Shown: positions 9,062 to 17,470, counted from the stretch's first letter. The stretch is 56,210 nucleotides of DNA from Hoeflea sp. (GCF_014359905.1 NZ_JACIYP010000025.1:1-56210), one strand, 5' to 3'. Translations and numbers: made by a program. The notes: generated by a model from the letters alone, not told the origin.

Positions 9062-9502
9062 ATGCAGAAACTGATTTCCTCAGGTCTTATCGGCGCGATC
9101 TTTGGCCTGGGCATAGCCATATCCGGCATGGCCAATCCGGCCAAGGTGCTCAATTTCTTCGATGTCGCGGGCTCCTGGGATCCGAGCCTGATCTTCGTCA
9201 TGGGCGGCGCTCTCTTGACCACGGCGCTCGGCTACAGGCTGGTCTTCGGCCGGCAGACAAAGCCTCTGTTTGACGCGGAATTCCACCTTCCCGGCAACAA
9301 GCTCATCGACGCGCGGCTTATCGGCGGATCGGCCACCTTCGGCATCGGCTGGGGTATTGCCGGGTTCTGCCCGGGCGGCGCCATTCCGGCGCTCGGCTTT
9401 GGCGGCATCACGGTGATAGCATTTACAGGCGCGATGGTGATCGGCATCGTGCTGGCCCGGTCCTTCGACGGGCTGAGGCGCAAGCCGGCCAAGGCATTTT
9501 GA
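9062..9502 (+). CDS. YeeE/YedE-family membrane protein, second half-transporter
   Basis: 146 residues, also with four membrane segments. Conserved features are the early SGMANPAKVLNFFD motif and GIGWGIAGFCPGGAIPALG with its Cys near residue 107. It is the usual partner of the shorter protein encoded directly upstream; the two reading frames are only three bases apart. In Agrobacterium, Xylella and relatives a pair like this sits in the BigR-controlled operon with the persulfide dioxygenase Blh, where they help in handling sulfide. This supports a role in moving reduced sulfur compounds rather than sulfate. Confidence 0.87.
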   Translation: MQKLISSGLIGAIFGLGIAISGMANPAKVLNFFDVAGSWDPSLIFVMGGALLTTALGYRLVFGRQTKPLFDAEFHLPGNKLIDARLIGGSATFGIGWGIAGFCPGGAIPALGFGGITVIAFTGAMVIGIVLARSFDGLRRKPAKAF

Positions 9503-9603
9503 TGGGAGGCCCGGCCGCTCCCATGGCGGCCCTGCCGACCAGACCAGACACGCGTCCCGCTTAAGCGCAGGACTCCAGGCAAGTTGAAAGAGGAGACAGG
9601 ACC

Positions 9604-10488
9604 ATGTCGAATTACCCAGTGGACCTATCGGTCAAGCCCGACGTGAAGGCATTCTTCGATCCCGACACCAACACCATCAGCTATGTGGTGAAGGACCCAG
9701 GCTCCAACGCCTGCGCGGTGGTCGATTCCGTGATGGACATCGATTATGCCGCGGGCCGCATCACCTATGGCCACGCCGACAGCATGATCGCCTGGATCAA
9801 GGCCAATGACCTCACGCTCGAATGGATCATCGAGACCCATGTCCATGCCGACCATCTGTCGGCAGCGCCCTACATTCAGGACAAGCTCGGCGGCAAGATC
9901 GGCATCGGCGACAAGATCATGGTTGTGCAGGACACCTTCGGCAAGATCTTCAACGAGGGCACCGAGTTCCAGCGCGACGGCTCCCAGTTCGACGCCCTGT
10001 TCAAGGACGGCGACACCTATCATATCGGCACGATGCAGGCCTTTGCCATGTACACCCCGGGCCACACGCCGGCCTGCATGGTGCATGTGATGGGCGATGC
10101 GGCCTTTGTCGGCGACACGCTGTTCATGCCCGACGGCGGTTCGGCGCGGGCCGATTTCCCCGGCGGCGACGCGGGCACCCTCTACGATTCGATCCAGAAG
10201 GTGCTGGCGCTGCCCGACGAGATGCGGCTGTTCATGTGCCACGACTACGGCCCCAACGGACGCGACATACAGTGGGAGACCACGGTCGGCGAGGAAAAGG
10301 CCCACAACATCCATGTCGGCGGCGGCAAGACCCGCGAGGACTTCATCGCCTTCCGCACCGAGCGCGACAGGCAATTGTCCATGCCGCGGCTGATCATTCC
10401 GTCGCTGCAGGTCAACATGCGCGCCGGCGAGGTGCCCACCGACAAGGATGGCCGCCCGATGCTGAAAGTGCCCGTCAACGGGCTCTGA
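9604..10488 (+). CDS. blh: Persulfide dioxygenase, Blh/ETHE1-like metallo-beta-lactamase fold
   Basis: 294 residues. The metal-binding motif HVHADHL lies at about 80-86, further ligands are in YTPGHTPACMVHVMGD and VGDTLF, and the C-terminal His lies in MCHDYGPNGRD. Proteins of this type use Fe(II) and oxygen to turn glutathione persulfide into sulfite. Neighbours fit: two YeeE/YedE half-transporters upstream and a SulP permease downstream. A rhodanese domain is absent, so any sulfur transferase would have to be encoded elsewhere. Its own ribosome-binding site (AGAGGAGACAGG) lies just before ATG 9604. Confidence 0.9.
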   Translation: MSNYPVDLSVKPDVKAFFDPDTNTISYVVKDPGSNACAVVDSVMDIDYAAGRITYGHADSMIAWIKANDLTLEWIIETHVHADHLSAAPYIQDKLGGKIGIGDKIMVVQDTFGKIFNEGTEFQRDGSQFDALFKDGDTYHIGTMQAFAMYTPGHTPACMVHVMGDAAFVGDTLFMPDGGSARADFPGGDAGTLYDSIQKVLALPDEMRLFMCHDYGPNGRDIQWETTVGEEKAHNIHVGGGKTREDFIAFRTERDRQLSMPRLIIPSLQVNMRAGEVPTDKDGRPMLKVPVNGL

Positions 10489-10674
10489 CGCCGGCCTGCC
10501 AATGGCTGCCCGCGAACCGCCCGGAGGGCGGGACGCGCGGCGCGGGTCTGGCGAGGCCGGACCTGCCGCATGACCTCAGGTTTCAAGCCGTGACAACCTG
10601 AGACAGCATTTCCGGGCCCGCCCCTGGCGGCCCCGGCCCCAGACTCGACCGCTGGCTTGCAGCAAGGACTTTAC

Positions 10675-12417
10675 ATGTTGGACAAGACTGTCACCTTTGA
10701 TCGCCTGGCGCGGTTCATGCCCGTGTTCGACTGGGGCCGCCGCTATGATCGCGACGCGTTCGGCAATGACATGGTTGCGGCCGTGATCGTCACCATCATG
10801 CTGATCCCGCAGTCGCTCGCCTATGCGCTGCTTGCCGGGCTGCCGGCCGAGACCGGGATCTATGCCTCGATCGCGCCGATCCTGCTCTACGCGATCTTCG
10901 GCACCAGCCGGGCCCTGGCGGTCGGACCGGTGGCGGTGGTGTCGCTGATGACGGCGGCGGCCATCGGCAATCTCGCCGAACCCGGCTCGCCGCAGATGCT
11001 CACGGCGGCGGTCACGCTGGCCTTCCTGTCGGGCGTGTTCCTGATCCTGCTCGGCGTGCTGCGGCTGGGCTTTCTCGCCAATTTCCTCTCGCACCCGGTC
11101 ATCGCCGGCTTCATCACCGCCTCGGGCATTCTGATCGCCACCAGCCAGTTGCGTCATATCCTCGGCGTGTCCACCGGCGGCGACACCTTGCCCGAGATGA
11201 TCGTCTCGCTGTTTGAGCATCTGGGCGAGATCAACTGGATCACGCTTGTCATCGGCGCAAGCGCCACCGCCTTCCTGTTCTGGGTGCGCAAGGGGCTGAT
11301 GCCGCTGTTGTTGTCGACCGGCATGAAGCCACGGCTTGCCGGCGTGCTCACCAAGGCCGGACCGGTGGCGGCGGTGGTCCTCACCACCTTTGTCACCTGG
11401 GCGTTTGGTCTGAGCGTCAATGCCGGCGTGCGCGTGGTGGGCGAGGTGCCGCAGGGGCTGCCGCCGCTGACCATGCCGTCCTTCTCGCCCGACCTGTGGG
11501 GCACATTGATCGGCTCGGCCGTGCTGATCTCGATCATCGGCTTTGTCGAATCGGTGTCGGTGGCGCAGACGCTGGCCGCGCGCAAGCGCCAGCGGATCGT
11601 GCCCGACCAGGAATTGATCGGGCTGGGCGCCGCCAATGTCGGGGCGGCGTTTACCGGCGGCTACCCGGTCACCGGCGGCTTCGCCCGTTCGGTGGTCAAT
11701 TTCGACGCGGGCGCCGAAACGCCCGCGGCCGGCGCCTTCACCGCTGTCGGCCTGATGCTGGCGGCGCTTCTGCTGACGCCGCTGATCTATTATCTGCCGC
11801 AGGCGACGCTGGCCGCCACCATCATCGTCGCGGTGCTGTCGCTGGTGGATTTCTCCATCCTGAGGAAGACCTGGACCTATTCCCGCGCCGACTTTGCCGC
11901 CGTCAGCGCCACCATCGTGCTGACGCTGGGCCTCGGCGTCGAGATCGGGGTCACGGCGGGCGTCGTGCTGTCGATCCTCATTCATCTGTACAAATCATCG
12001 CGTCCGCACATGGCCATCGTCGGCCGGGTGCCGGGCACCGAGCATTTCCGCAACGTCAAGCGCCACAAGGTCGAAATCGACAGCACGGTGCTGACGCTCA
12101 GGGTCGATGAAAGCCTCTATTTCGCCAATGCGCGCTATCTCGAGGACCAGATCTACGACATGGTTGCCTCCCGTCCCGGACTCAAGCACGTCGTGCTGAT
12201 GTGCCCGGCGGTCAACGAGATCGACATGAGCGCGCTGGAATCGCTGGAGGCGATCAATGAGCGGCTCAAGGCGCTGGATGTCAAATTCCACCTGAGCGAA
12301 GTCAAGGGTCCGGTGATGGACCGGCTGAGAACCTGCGATTTCCTCAATCATTTGAGCGGAAAGGTTTTTTTGAGCCAGCACCAGGCGGCGCTCGAACTTG
12401 CCGCCAAACCTTCATAA
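10675..12417 (+). CDS. SulP-family anion permease with STAS domain
   Basis: 580 residues. Ten or more membrane segments occupy about residues 30-440, with the SulP signature region AVIVTIMLIPQSLAYALLAG near the start and GGYPVTGGFARSVVNFDAG in the middle. A cytoplasmic STAS domain follows from about 445 (MCPAVNEIDMSALESLEAI). SulP proteins exchange or import sulfate, bicarbonate or other anions. Following a persulfide dioxygenase, export of sulfite or sulfate, or uptake for balance, is plausible but not shown. ATG 10675 has AAGGA eight bases upstream; a TTG at 10657 is less likely. Confidence 0.9.
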   Translation: MLDKTVTFDRLARFMPVFDWGRRYDRDAFGNDMVAAVIVTIMLIPQSLAYALLAGLPAETGIYASIAPILLYAIFGTSRALAVGPVAVVSLMTAAAIGNLAEPGSPQMLTAAVTLAFLSGVFLILLGVLRLGFLANFLSHPVIAGFITASGILIATSQLRHILGVSTGGDTLPEMIVSLFEHLGEINWITLVIGASATAFLFWVRKGLMPLLLSTGMKPRLAGVLTKAGPVAAVVLTTFVTWAFGLSVNAGVRVVGEVPQGLPPLTMPSFSPDLWGTLIGSAVLISIIGFVESVSVAQTLAARKRQRIVPDQELIGLGAANVGAAFTGGYPVTGGFARSVVNFDAGAETPAAGAFTAVGLMLAALLLTPLIYYLPQATLAATIIVAVLSLVDFSILRKTWTYSRADFAAVSATIVLTLGLGVEIGVTAGVVLSILIHLYKSSRPHMAIVGRVPGTEHFRNVKRHKVEIDSTVLTLRVDESLYFANARYLEDQIYDMVASRPGLKHVVLMCPAVNEIDMSALESLEAINERLKALDVKFHLSEVKGPVMDRLRTCDFLNHLSGKVFLSQHQAALELAAKPS

Positions 12418-12457
12418 TCCCGAATTACAATGTCCCAACCCCGAGAAAGGATTTCCC

Positions 12458-13087
12458 ATGACCATACGCATTGGCGACACCGCCCCGAACTTCAAGGCCG
12501 AGACCACCAAGGGCCCGATCGATTTCCATGAGTGGATCGGCTCGTCCTGGGCCTTCTTCTTCAGCCATCCGGCCGATTTCACCCCGGTCTGCACCACCGA
12601 GATGGGCCGCACGTCGCAGCTCTCAGGTCAGTTCGAGGCCCGCAACGTCAAGCCGATCGGGCTGTCGACGGACGGCGTCGAGGAGCACATGGCCTGGATC
12701 GAGGATGTCAACGCCACGCAGGACACCACGCTGACCTTCCCGATTGTCGCCGACAAGGACCTCAAGGTGGCCGAGCTCTATGACATGATCCATCCCAACG
12801 CCAGCACCACGGCGGCGGTGCGGTCGGTGTTCATCATCGATCCCAACAAGAAGATCCGCCTGACCATGACCTATCCGATGAATGTCGGGCGCAATTTCGA
12901 CGAGATCCTGCGCGTCATCGACGCGCTGCAGCTGGCCGACGCCAAGACGATCGCCACGCCGGCCGACTGGCGTCCCGGCGGCAAGGTGATCATCCCGACC
13001 TCGGTGTCCAATGAGGACGCCAAGGACAAGTTCCCGCAGGGCTGGGAGGAAATCCGCCCCTATCTGCGCGTCACCGACGTCAGCTGA
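12458..13087 (+). CDS. 1-Cys peroxiredoxin (Prx6 type)
   Basis: 209 residues. The peroxidatic Cys45 lies in ADFTPVCTTEMG, and the long C-terminal domain (TPADWRPGGKVIIP, ending in PQGWEEIRPYLR) is typical of the Prx6 group, which lacks a resolving Cys. It reduces hydrogen peroxide, organic peroxides or peroxynitrite. ATG 12458 has GAGAAAGGA upstream. It lies 40 bases after the SulP gene, so it may be the last gene of the sulfur unit; peroxide defence beside sulfide oxidation is reasonable because persulfide chemistry generates oxidants. Confidence 0.92.
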   Translation: MTIRIGDTAPNFKAETTKGPIDFHEWIGSSWAFFFSHPADFTPVCTTEMGRTSQLSGQFEARNVKPIGLSTDGVEEHMAWIEDVNATQDTTLTFPIVADKDLKVAELYDMIHPNASTTAAVRSVFIIDPNKKIRLTMTYPMNVGRNFDEILRVIDALQLADAKTIATPADWRPGGKVIIPTSVSNEDAKDKFPQGWEEIRPYLRVTDVS

Positions 13088-13107
13088 ACAGTCGAAGCGA
13101 TCGCCGC

Positions 13108-13136
13108 CCGCCTGCAGGCATGCAGCGCGGGCGGGC
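13108..13136. terminator. GC-rich hairpin after the peroxiredoxin gene
   Basis: GCCCGCC and GGCGGGC form a 7-base stem about 20 bases after the stop codon, followed by only a short T-containing stretch (TTCGTTAC). It could end the sulfur/peroxiredoxin transcript, but the missing T run makes this a weak call. Confidence 0.35.
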
Positions 13137-13228
13137 TTCGTTACGGGGTCGGGGTGCAGGATCTGGTCTTGAAGACCTTGGCCGCGAAGACCCGGGCCGC
13201 GAAGGGCCTGGTCGGAAGGGCAGGCGGC

Positions 13229-14530
13229 TCAGCTCGCCGGCCGCATCCGCACGGCCACCAGGTCAATGCCCTTGCCGCCGCCCGAGATGTCGCTGTTGAT
13301 CACCAGGTGGCCGCCCTCGTTGGGGGCGAGCGCCCGGTCGTAGTTCAGATCGAACAGGATGTCGGTGGTGTCATAGGTGACGTTGAAGCGGTGGCGGCCG
13401 CAATCGCCCAGCACCGAGAATTCGCAAGCGACATAGATCTGCGTCGGCTCGGGGGCGGCGGTGCGCACGGTGAGCGCCAGCACGGACTGCCGACCGGCGA
13501 GCGCCTGCATCACCTGCGCTGACAGCGGCACCCTGACCTCGCCGCCGGCCCCGCCGCTGCGCGAGACGATGCGGAGCACCGTGCTGTCCTGCTCCTCGAT
13601 GATCTCCGCCGAGGCGTCGCCGCCCGGCTGGGGCGCGCCGTCTCGGCCGGGCGTGTAGACATTGGTCCAGTCGCTGGAGAAGCCGGCGCCGGGATTGAGC
13701 GGTTGCGGCCCGCCGGCGAAATCGTCGCGGCTGAGCGACGGCGGCGGATTGGGAACCCCGGTGTCGCGTTCAGCAGCAGACTTGAACAGGCCGCTGTCAG
13801 CCATCCACCAGATGCCGATGCCCAGGAACGACAGCATCACCGCAGCGGAAAAGAACCCGGCGAAAACCCCGCGCCGTCGCTTTTCCTTGCGCGGCTTGTG
13901 GCGCTGTTTGGGAACCTTGATCTTTTTCTCGGGCCTGTCCGGTCTCGCCTGTGTGCCCGCCGGCGCCGGGATGTGCGGCGAAGGTTCGGCGCCCGGCCCG
14001 GCATCGCCCGCAAACCCGGACGGACCGGTGTGATCGCTGGCGTCGGGCGCAATATCGAGACTGGCCTCGCTGCGCAGCGCCTCCGGCGGCCGCGATGCGC
14101 GCGACGCCGGTGCGACCACCGGGGCCGCGCCGGACCCGGCATGCGGTGAGGCCGCCGCGGAACCGGACCAGGCCGGATCGATGGGCGAAGCGCTGCCCGT
14201 GCGTCCCGATGCGCCGGGGGCCGGGATGACGGGAGCGGGTTCGGCATGGGCAGTGGTCGCGGCAGGCGCGTCCGGCCACTCCTGGGACGGAAGGCCGGCG
14301 GAGGCGAAGCCGGGCGCATCGGTCTCGCCTGGCGGGGTCCATTCCGCCTCGATGTCGGCGATCAGCTGTTCCAGCTTGTGCCGGTGTTCCGCGATCTTGT
14401 CCGCATCGATGATGCCCTGGCGCTCCAGGCTGCGGTCGAGCGCGCCGCGTGCCGAATCATAAATCCGGCGGCGCGCCTGCGCACCGGGAATCCCCGCCTT
14501 CTCCAGTGCCCCGCGAATAGCCGCTTCCAT
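13229..14530 (-). CDS. Single-pass membrane protein of unknown function
   Basis: 433 residues from ATG 14530. Three parts can be seen. Residues 1-60 form a predicted helical region with many charged residues (EAAIRGALEKAGIPGAQARR). Residues 60-220 are low-complexity, rich in Pro, Ala, Gly and Ser, ending in a strongly basic stretch (KKIKVPKQRHKPRKEKRRR). A single membrane segment follows at about 222-245 (GFFSAAVMLSFLGIGIWW), and the last 185 residues form a probable periplasmic domain. The basic-then-hydrophobic order predicts a cytoplasmic N-terminus. I recognise the N-terminal helical segment as a recurring conserved rhizobial hypothetical but cannot assign a function. It is transcribed towards the peroxiredoxin gene and has no operon partner. 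Confidence 0.7.
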   Translation of the reverse strand: MEAAIRGALEKAGIPGAQARRRIYDSARGALDRSLERQGIIDADKIAEHRHKLEQLIADIEAEWTPPGETDAPGFASAGLPSQEWPDAPAATTAHAEPAPVIPAPGASGRTGSASPIDPAWSGSAAASPHAGSGAAPVVAPASRASRPPEALRSEASLDIAPDASDHTGPSGFAGDAGPGAEPSPHIPAPAGTQARPDRPEKKIKVPKQRHKPRKEKRRRGVFAGFFSAAVMLSFLGIGIWWMADSGLFKSAAERDTGVPNPPPSLSRDDFAGGPQPLNPGAGFSSDWTNVYTPGRDGAPQPGGDASAEIIEEQDSTVLRIVSRSGGAGGEVRVPLSAQVMQALAGRQSVLALTVRTAAPEPTQIYVACEFSVLGDCGRHRFNVTYDTTDILFDLNYDRALAPNEGGHLVINSDISGGGKGIDLVAVRMRPAS

Positions 14531-14776
14531 GCCGGTCAAGTGTCTGTCTCCGTGCGGTCGGTCCGACGCCATCGTGCCGATTATGGCCGGCCCCGCCATG
14601 CCGCGGTCAGAAGGCCGTGGCCCGCGGGCCACCGCGGTTTTCATCTGCCTATCCGCTTACCCGGCAAAACTCAAGCGCGCTGCGGCGGGCACGCTGCAGG
14701 CCCGCGTCCCACAGGCTTGTGCGGACGCAAGTCCGGCCGAGCCTTTCCAGCTCCGGCCGGCTCTGCTATGGGGATT

Positions 14777-14794
14777 GACGTTTGCGTAAACGTC
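14777..14794. promoter_or_regulatory. Perfect inverted repeat, LiuR-like operator candidate
   Basis: GACGTTT-GCGT-AAACGTC is a perfect 7+4+7 palindrome, 20 bases before the nitronate monooxygenase start. It closely resembles the ACGT-centred palindromes described for the MerR-family regulator LiuR of branched-chain amino acid degradation. No MerR gene is in the window. Confidence 0.5.
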
Positions 14795-14814
14795 ATCCGT
14801 AGTTGCGAGGCCCC

Positions 14815-15774
14815 ATGACCCTTCCCGCCATCCTCAAGGACAATTTCCGGCTGCCTGTCGTCGCAGCCCCCTTGTTCATCATTTCGCACCCGCCGCTGGT
14901 CATGGCCCAGTGCAAGGCAGGCGTGATGGGCTCGTTCCCGGCGCTCAACGCCAGGCCCGAGGCCCAGCTCGACGAGTGGCTGGCCGAAATCACCGAGGGC
15001 CTTGCCGACCACAATGCCAAGAACCCGGACCGTCCGGCGGCACCGTTTGCGGTCAACCAGATCGTTCACCGCTCCAACAAGCGGCTCGAGCACGACCTCA
15101 CCATGTGCGTCAAATACAAGGTGCCGGTGGTGATCTCCTCGCTCGGCGCGGTTCCGGAGGTCAATGCGGCGATCCATTCCTATGGCGGCATCGTGCTGCA
15201 CGACATCATCAACAACCGCCACGCCCATTCCGCCATCAACAAGGGCGCCGACGGGCTGATCGCGGTGGCCGCAGGCGCAGGCGGCCATGCCGGCCCGCTG
15301 TCGCCCTTTGCGCTGATCCAGGAGATCCGCGAATGGTTCGACGGCCCGCTGTTGCTGTCGGGCTCGATCTCGACCGGCGGCGCGGTGCTGGCCGCCCAGG
15401 CCATGGGCGCCGATCTCGCCTATATCGGCACGCCCTTCATCGCCACCGACGAGGCCCGTGCGGTGGATGCGTACAAGCAGATGATCGTCGACAGCGAAGC
15501 CAAGGACATCGTCTACTCCAACTATTTCACCGGCATTCCCGGCAATTACCTCAAGCCCTCGATCGCGGCCTCCGGCATGGATCCGGACAATCTGCCGGTC
15601 GCCGACCCCACCAAGATGGATTTCGAGCAGGCAAGCTCCGGTCCCAAGGCCTGGAAGGAAATCTGGGGCTCGGGCCAGGGCATAGGCGCGGTCAAGTCCA
15701 TCGGCCCGGTCTCCGATCTGGTCGACCGGCTCGAGCGCGAGTACCAGGCGGCGCGGGCGCGGCTGGCGCTGTAG
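14815..15774 (+). CDS. Nitronate monooxygenase (2-nitropropane dioxygenase family)
   Basis: 319 residues, an FMN-dependent TIM barrel. The start PVVAAPLFIISHPPLVMAQ, the loop VAAGAGGHAGPLSPFAL with its conserved His, and the phosphate-binding GSISTGGAVLAAQAMGAD are all in place. Family members oxidise alkyl nitronates to carbonyl compounds and nitrite; some relatives act on other enolates, and true substrates are rarely known. ATG 14815 is chosen because GAGG lies just upstream and the frame from TTG 14803 adds only four residues. The palindrome at 14777-14794 suggests control together with branched-chain amino acid or acyl-CoA catabolism. Confidence 0.88.
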   Translation: MTLPAILKDNFRLPVVAAPLFIISHPPLVMAQCKAGVMGSFPALNARPEAQLDEWLAEITEGLADHNAKNPDRPAAPFAVNQIVHRSNKRLEHDLTMCVKYKVPVVISSLGAVPEVNAAIHSYGGIVLHDIINNRHAHSAINKGADGLIAVAAGAGGHAGPLSPFALIQEIREWFDGPLLLSGSISTGGAVLAAQAMGADLAYIGTPFIATDEARAVDAYKQMIVDSEAKDIVYSNYFTGIPGNYLKPSIAASGMDPDNLPVADPTKMDFEQASSGPKAWKEIWGSGQGIGAVKSIGPVSDLVDRLEREYQAARARLAL

Positions 15775-15886
15775 CGCCAAAAAAACCAGGCGCGTGCGCA
15801 TGGTCGCTTGAAATTGCCGGGCAATCACGGTAATTGCCTGCATCCCGTGGGCGCGGCCTGTCTGCCAAACCCGCGCATTCTGGTAC

Positions 15887-15962
15887 GCCGCTTTAGCTCA
15901 GGTGGTAGAGCACATCATTCGTAATGATGGGGTCGCAGGTTCGAGTCCTGCAAGCGGCACCA
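15887..15962 (+). tRNA. tRNA-Thr (anticodon CGU)
   Basis: 76 bases fold into a full cloverleaf: acceptor arm GCCGCTT/AAGCGGC, D arm GCTC/GAGC, anticodon arm CATCA/TGATG with loop TTCGTAA, and T arm GCAGG/CCTGC around TTCGAGT. The anticodon CGT reads ACG (Thr). CCA is encoded. The DNA directly downstream turns AT-rich and holds mobile-element debris, so this gene may mark the edge of an accessory region. Confidence 0.97.
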
Positions 15963-16034
15963 GTTATTTTCGCTAAGCAATAGATATGGTCTATCTATTT
16001 TCGTTGTCTTCAATTCGGATCCACCTTCCCGTCC

Positions 16035-16059
16035 ACCATATCGCTGTCAGCGATATGGT
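16035..16059. repeat. Perfect 11-bp inverted repeat
   Basis: ACCATATCGCT-GTC-AGCGATATGGT. Both arms are exact and the loop is three bases. No T run follows, so it is not a standard terminator. It lies between tRNA-Thr and the IS remnant, in a stretch (15963-16150) where I see no gene. Confidence 0.7.
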
Positions 16060-16149
16060 TGCTGCATTTGAATTCGAATCCTACCCCCTTCGCGCACCAA
16101 AGGCGGAATTTCCCAAGTTTTTGATAGATAAGTTTTTCAAGGCTGGACG

Positions 16150-16594
16150 CCCCTCGCCGTATGGGCGGATAGGCTATGTCCGAGCATAAGACCTGGTTGG
16201 GTCGCTCAACCCTCAGCCGCATTATCAGGTAGGGTTAGGTCTTGTGCTCCTTCCCCAGTCCGCTGGTGTTGGGCTTCTGGTAGATCGGCATCAGCCCCAT
16301 AAGGCGCATCAGGCAGCGTATTCGTTTCTCATTCACCAGATGACCATCGTCGCGCAGGCGCAAGGTCATTTGCAGGACGCCGAAGAACGGCGTATCCAGG
16401 GACTGCTCGTTGATCAGCCGTAACAGGTCGAGGCTCTGCCCCGGTTCTCCCTTCAGGGCCCCAGCGCGACCTCCGCCTCGAATTCAGGCGCGTGCTGCTT
16501 GCGTTTCGACATTTCTGATCTCCTTCTTGCCGAAGATCAGCAGACTGCAAATCGCAGCTTATGTCAGCGTCCGAACTTCCGGGAGTAGCCCACA
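16150..16594 (-). mobile_element. Decayed IS3-family insertion sequence
   Basis: Reading on the minus strand, an orfA start is visible at 16512 (MSKRKQHAPEFEAEVALG) with GGAGA upstream. After a single-base frameshift and a large internal deletion, orfB sequence follows: NEQSLDTPFFGVLQM, then HLVNEKRIR, RLMGLMPIYQKPNTSG, a stop near 16232, and finally LRVERPNQVLCSDIAYPP, the start of the integrase catalytic core. The rest of orfB, including the remaining catalytic acidic residues, is gone. One IS end is probably at 16594 (TGTGGGCTACTCCCGG on the minus strand). The other end near 16150 cannot be placed exactly. The element cannot move by itself. Confidence 0.8.
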
Positions 16595-16703
16595 TATGGA
16601 CAACACATTTCTTATTCTTTAGCCTGATTGAAGATACTAAATAAAGCAGGCTTTTTACCTGGTTCGCGAAGGTAAGTCGGGAACAGCATATGGGGCTTGA
16701 CGA

Positions 16704-17459
16704 GTGATTTCTCTTGAAGAATTTGTTGATGATGTCGCAATGGCTTTTCGCCACAAAATCTCCGGAGCGCCCACCACCGATAATTGGGAAATCGCCAATG
16801 GGTTGGTAAAAAAATTTGGTGGCAACGCACTAAATGCAGCGGGTGCATCTGGCGAAACAGCTGATTTGTTGTGGACACGCGTGTCCATGAGTGATGCATG
16901 GCTTAACGTATATCTCGATCAAAAGTATTATGAAGTAGATCCTCTTCTTAAGGCTCTCAATGGCTCCATTCCAGAATATGGATACAACACTGGAGTTCTG
17001 ACGAGTAAAGACACAGAAAATTCTTTGGAAATAGGTTTGAATCAAGATATAAGAGGATTTGGATATGGATCTTTGTTTTCTTCTACTTTCATTGATGCGA
17101 AAGACGCGAATCGAATAATTGTTGTGCATTGTTCGGAAATGAGTTTGTCAGAACTGGACGGTGAGATTGGCCTTGATCGCATACGCCTGCTACAGGCCAT
17201 GATTGCGGCAAATATCCAGGTCCCTGAAATCATGTATGCGGATGATCCGCTCAGATTGCGACGACACCTGTCTCCGCGCGAAGTCGAGGTCTTGAAATGG
17301 CTGGCGTCCGGCCTGCGAAATGATGAAATAGCTTACAAAATGAATGTCGCCGAGGTGACTGTTCGCAAGACCATTGCCGCAGCCCGCCAAAAACTGAATG
17401 CTCGAACGCGGGAACAAGCAATAGCCATAGCAATTCGGGATGGCTGGATTACCCTCTAA
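16704..17459 (+). CDS. LuxR-family regulator with autoinducer-binding domain (no adjacent luxI)
   Basis: 251 residues. The N-terminal domain has Trp66, Tyr70, Asp79, Pro80 and Gly122 at exactly the spacing of the six acyl-homoserine-lactone pocket residues of TraR; only the Trp85 equivalent is changed, to Tyr94. The C-terminal LuxR helix-turn-helix (LSPREVEVLKWLASGLRNDE) keeps Glu193, Leu197 and Gly203. It starts with GTG at 16704. No acyl-homoserine-lactone synthase is present, so it is either a LuxR solo or served from elsewhere. The gene is clearly AT-richer than the window average, consistent with transfer. An 18-base palindrome lies 12 bases after it, before the TPS fragment and the RTX gene, which are its likely targets. 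Confidence 0.88.
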   Translation: MISLEEFVDDVAMAFRHKISGAPTTDNWEIANGLVKKFGGNALNAAGASGETADLLWTRVSMSDAWLNVYLDQKYYEVDPLLKALNGSIPEYGYNTGVLTSKDTENSLEIGLNQDIRGFGYGSLFSSTFIDAKDANRIIVVHCSEMSLSELDGEIGLDRIRLLQAMIAANIQVPEIMYADDPLRLRRHLSPREVEVLKWLASGLRNDEIAYKMNVAEVTVRKTIAAARQKLNARTREQAIAIAIRDGWITL

Positions 17460-17470
17460 AGGCATTGATT

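Noticed and set aside
10576..11985. A 469-codon minus-strand frame opposite the SulP gene
   Set aside because: Low-complexity composition typical of antisense frames; the plus strand encodes a clear SulP permease.
15937..15962. Integration site repeat (att) of the tRNA-Thr 3' end
   Set aside because: I searched by eye for a second copy downstream up to about 21 kb and saw none.
16035..16059. A second lux box for the LuxR-type gene
   Set aside because: Its arms are 11 bases with a three-base loop and do not share sequence with the 18-bp palindrome at 17471-17488.
16329..16754. A 141-codon minus-strand gene
   Set aside because: It is the wrong frame through the IS3 remnant and has no recognisable features; the IS frames carry the real homology.
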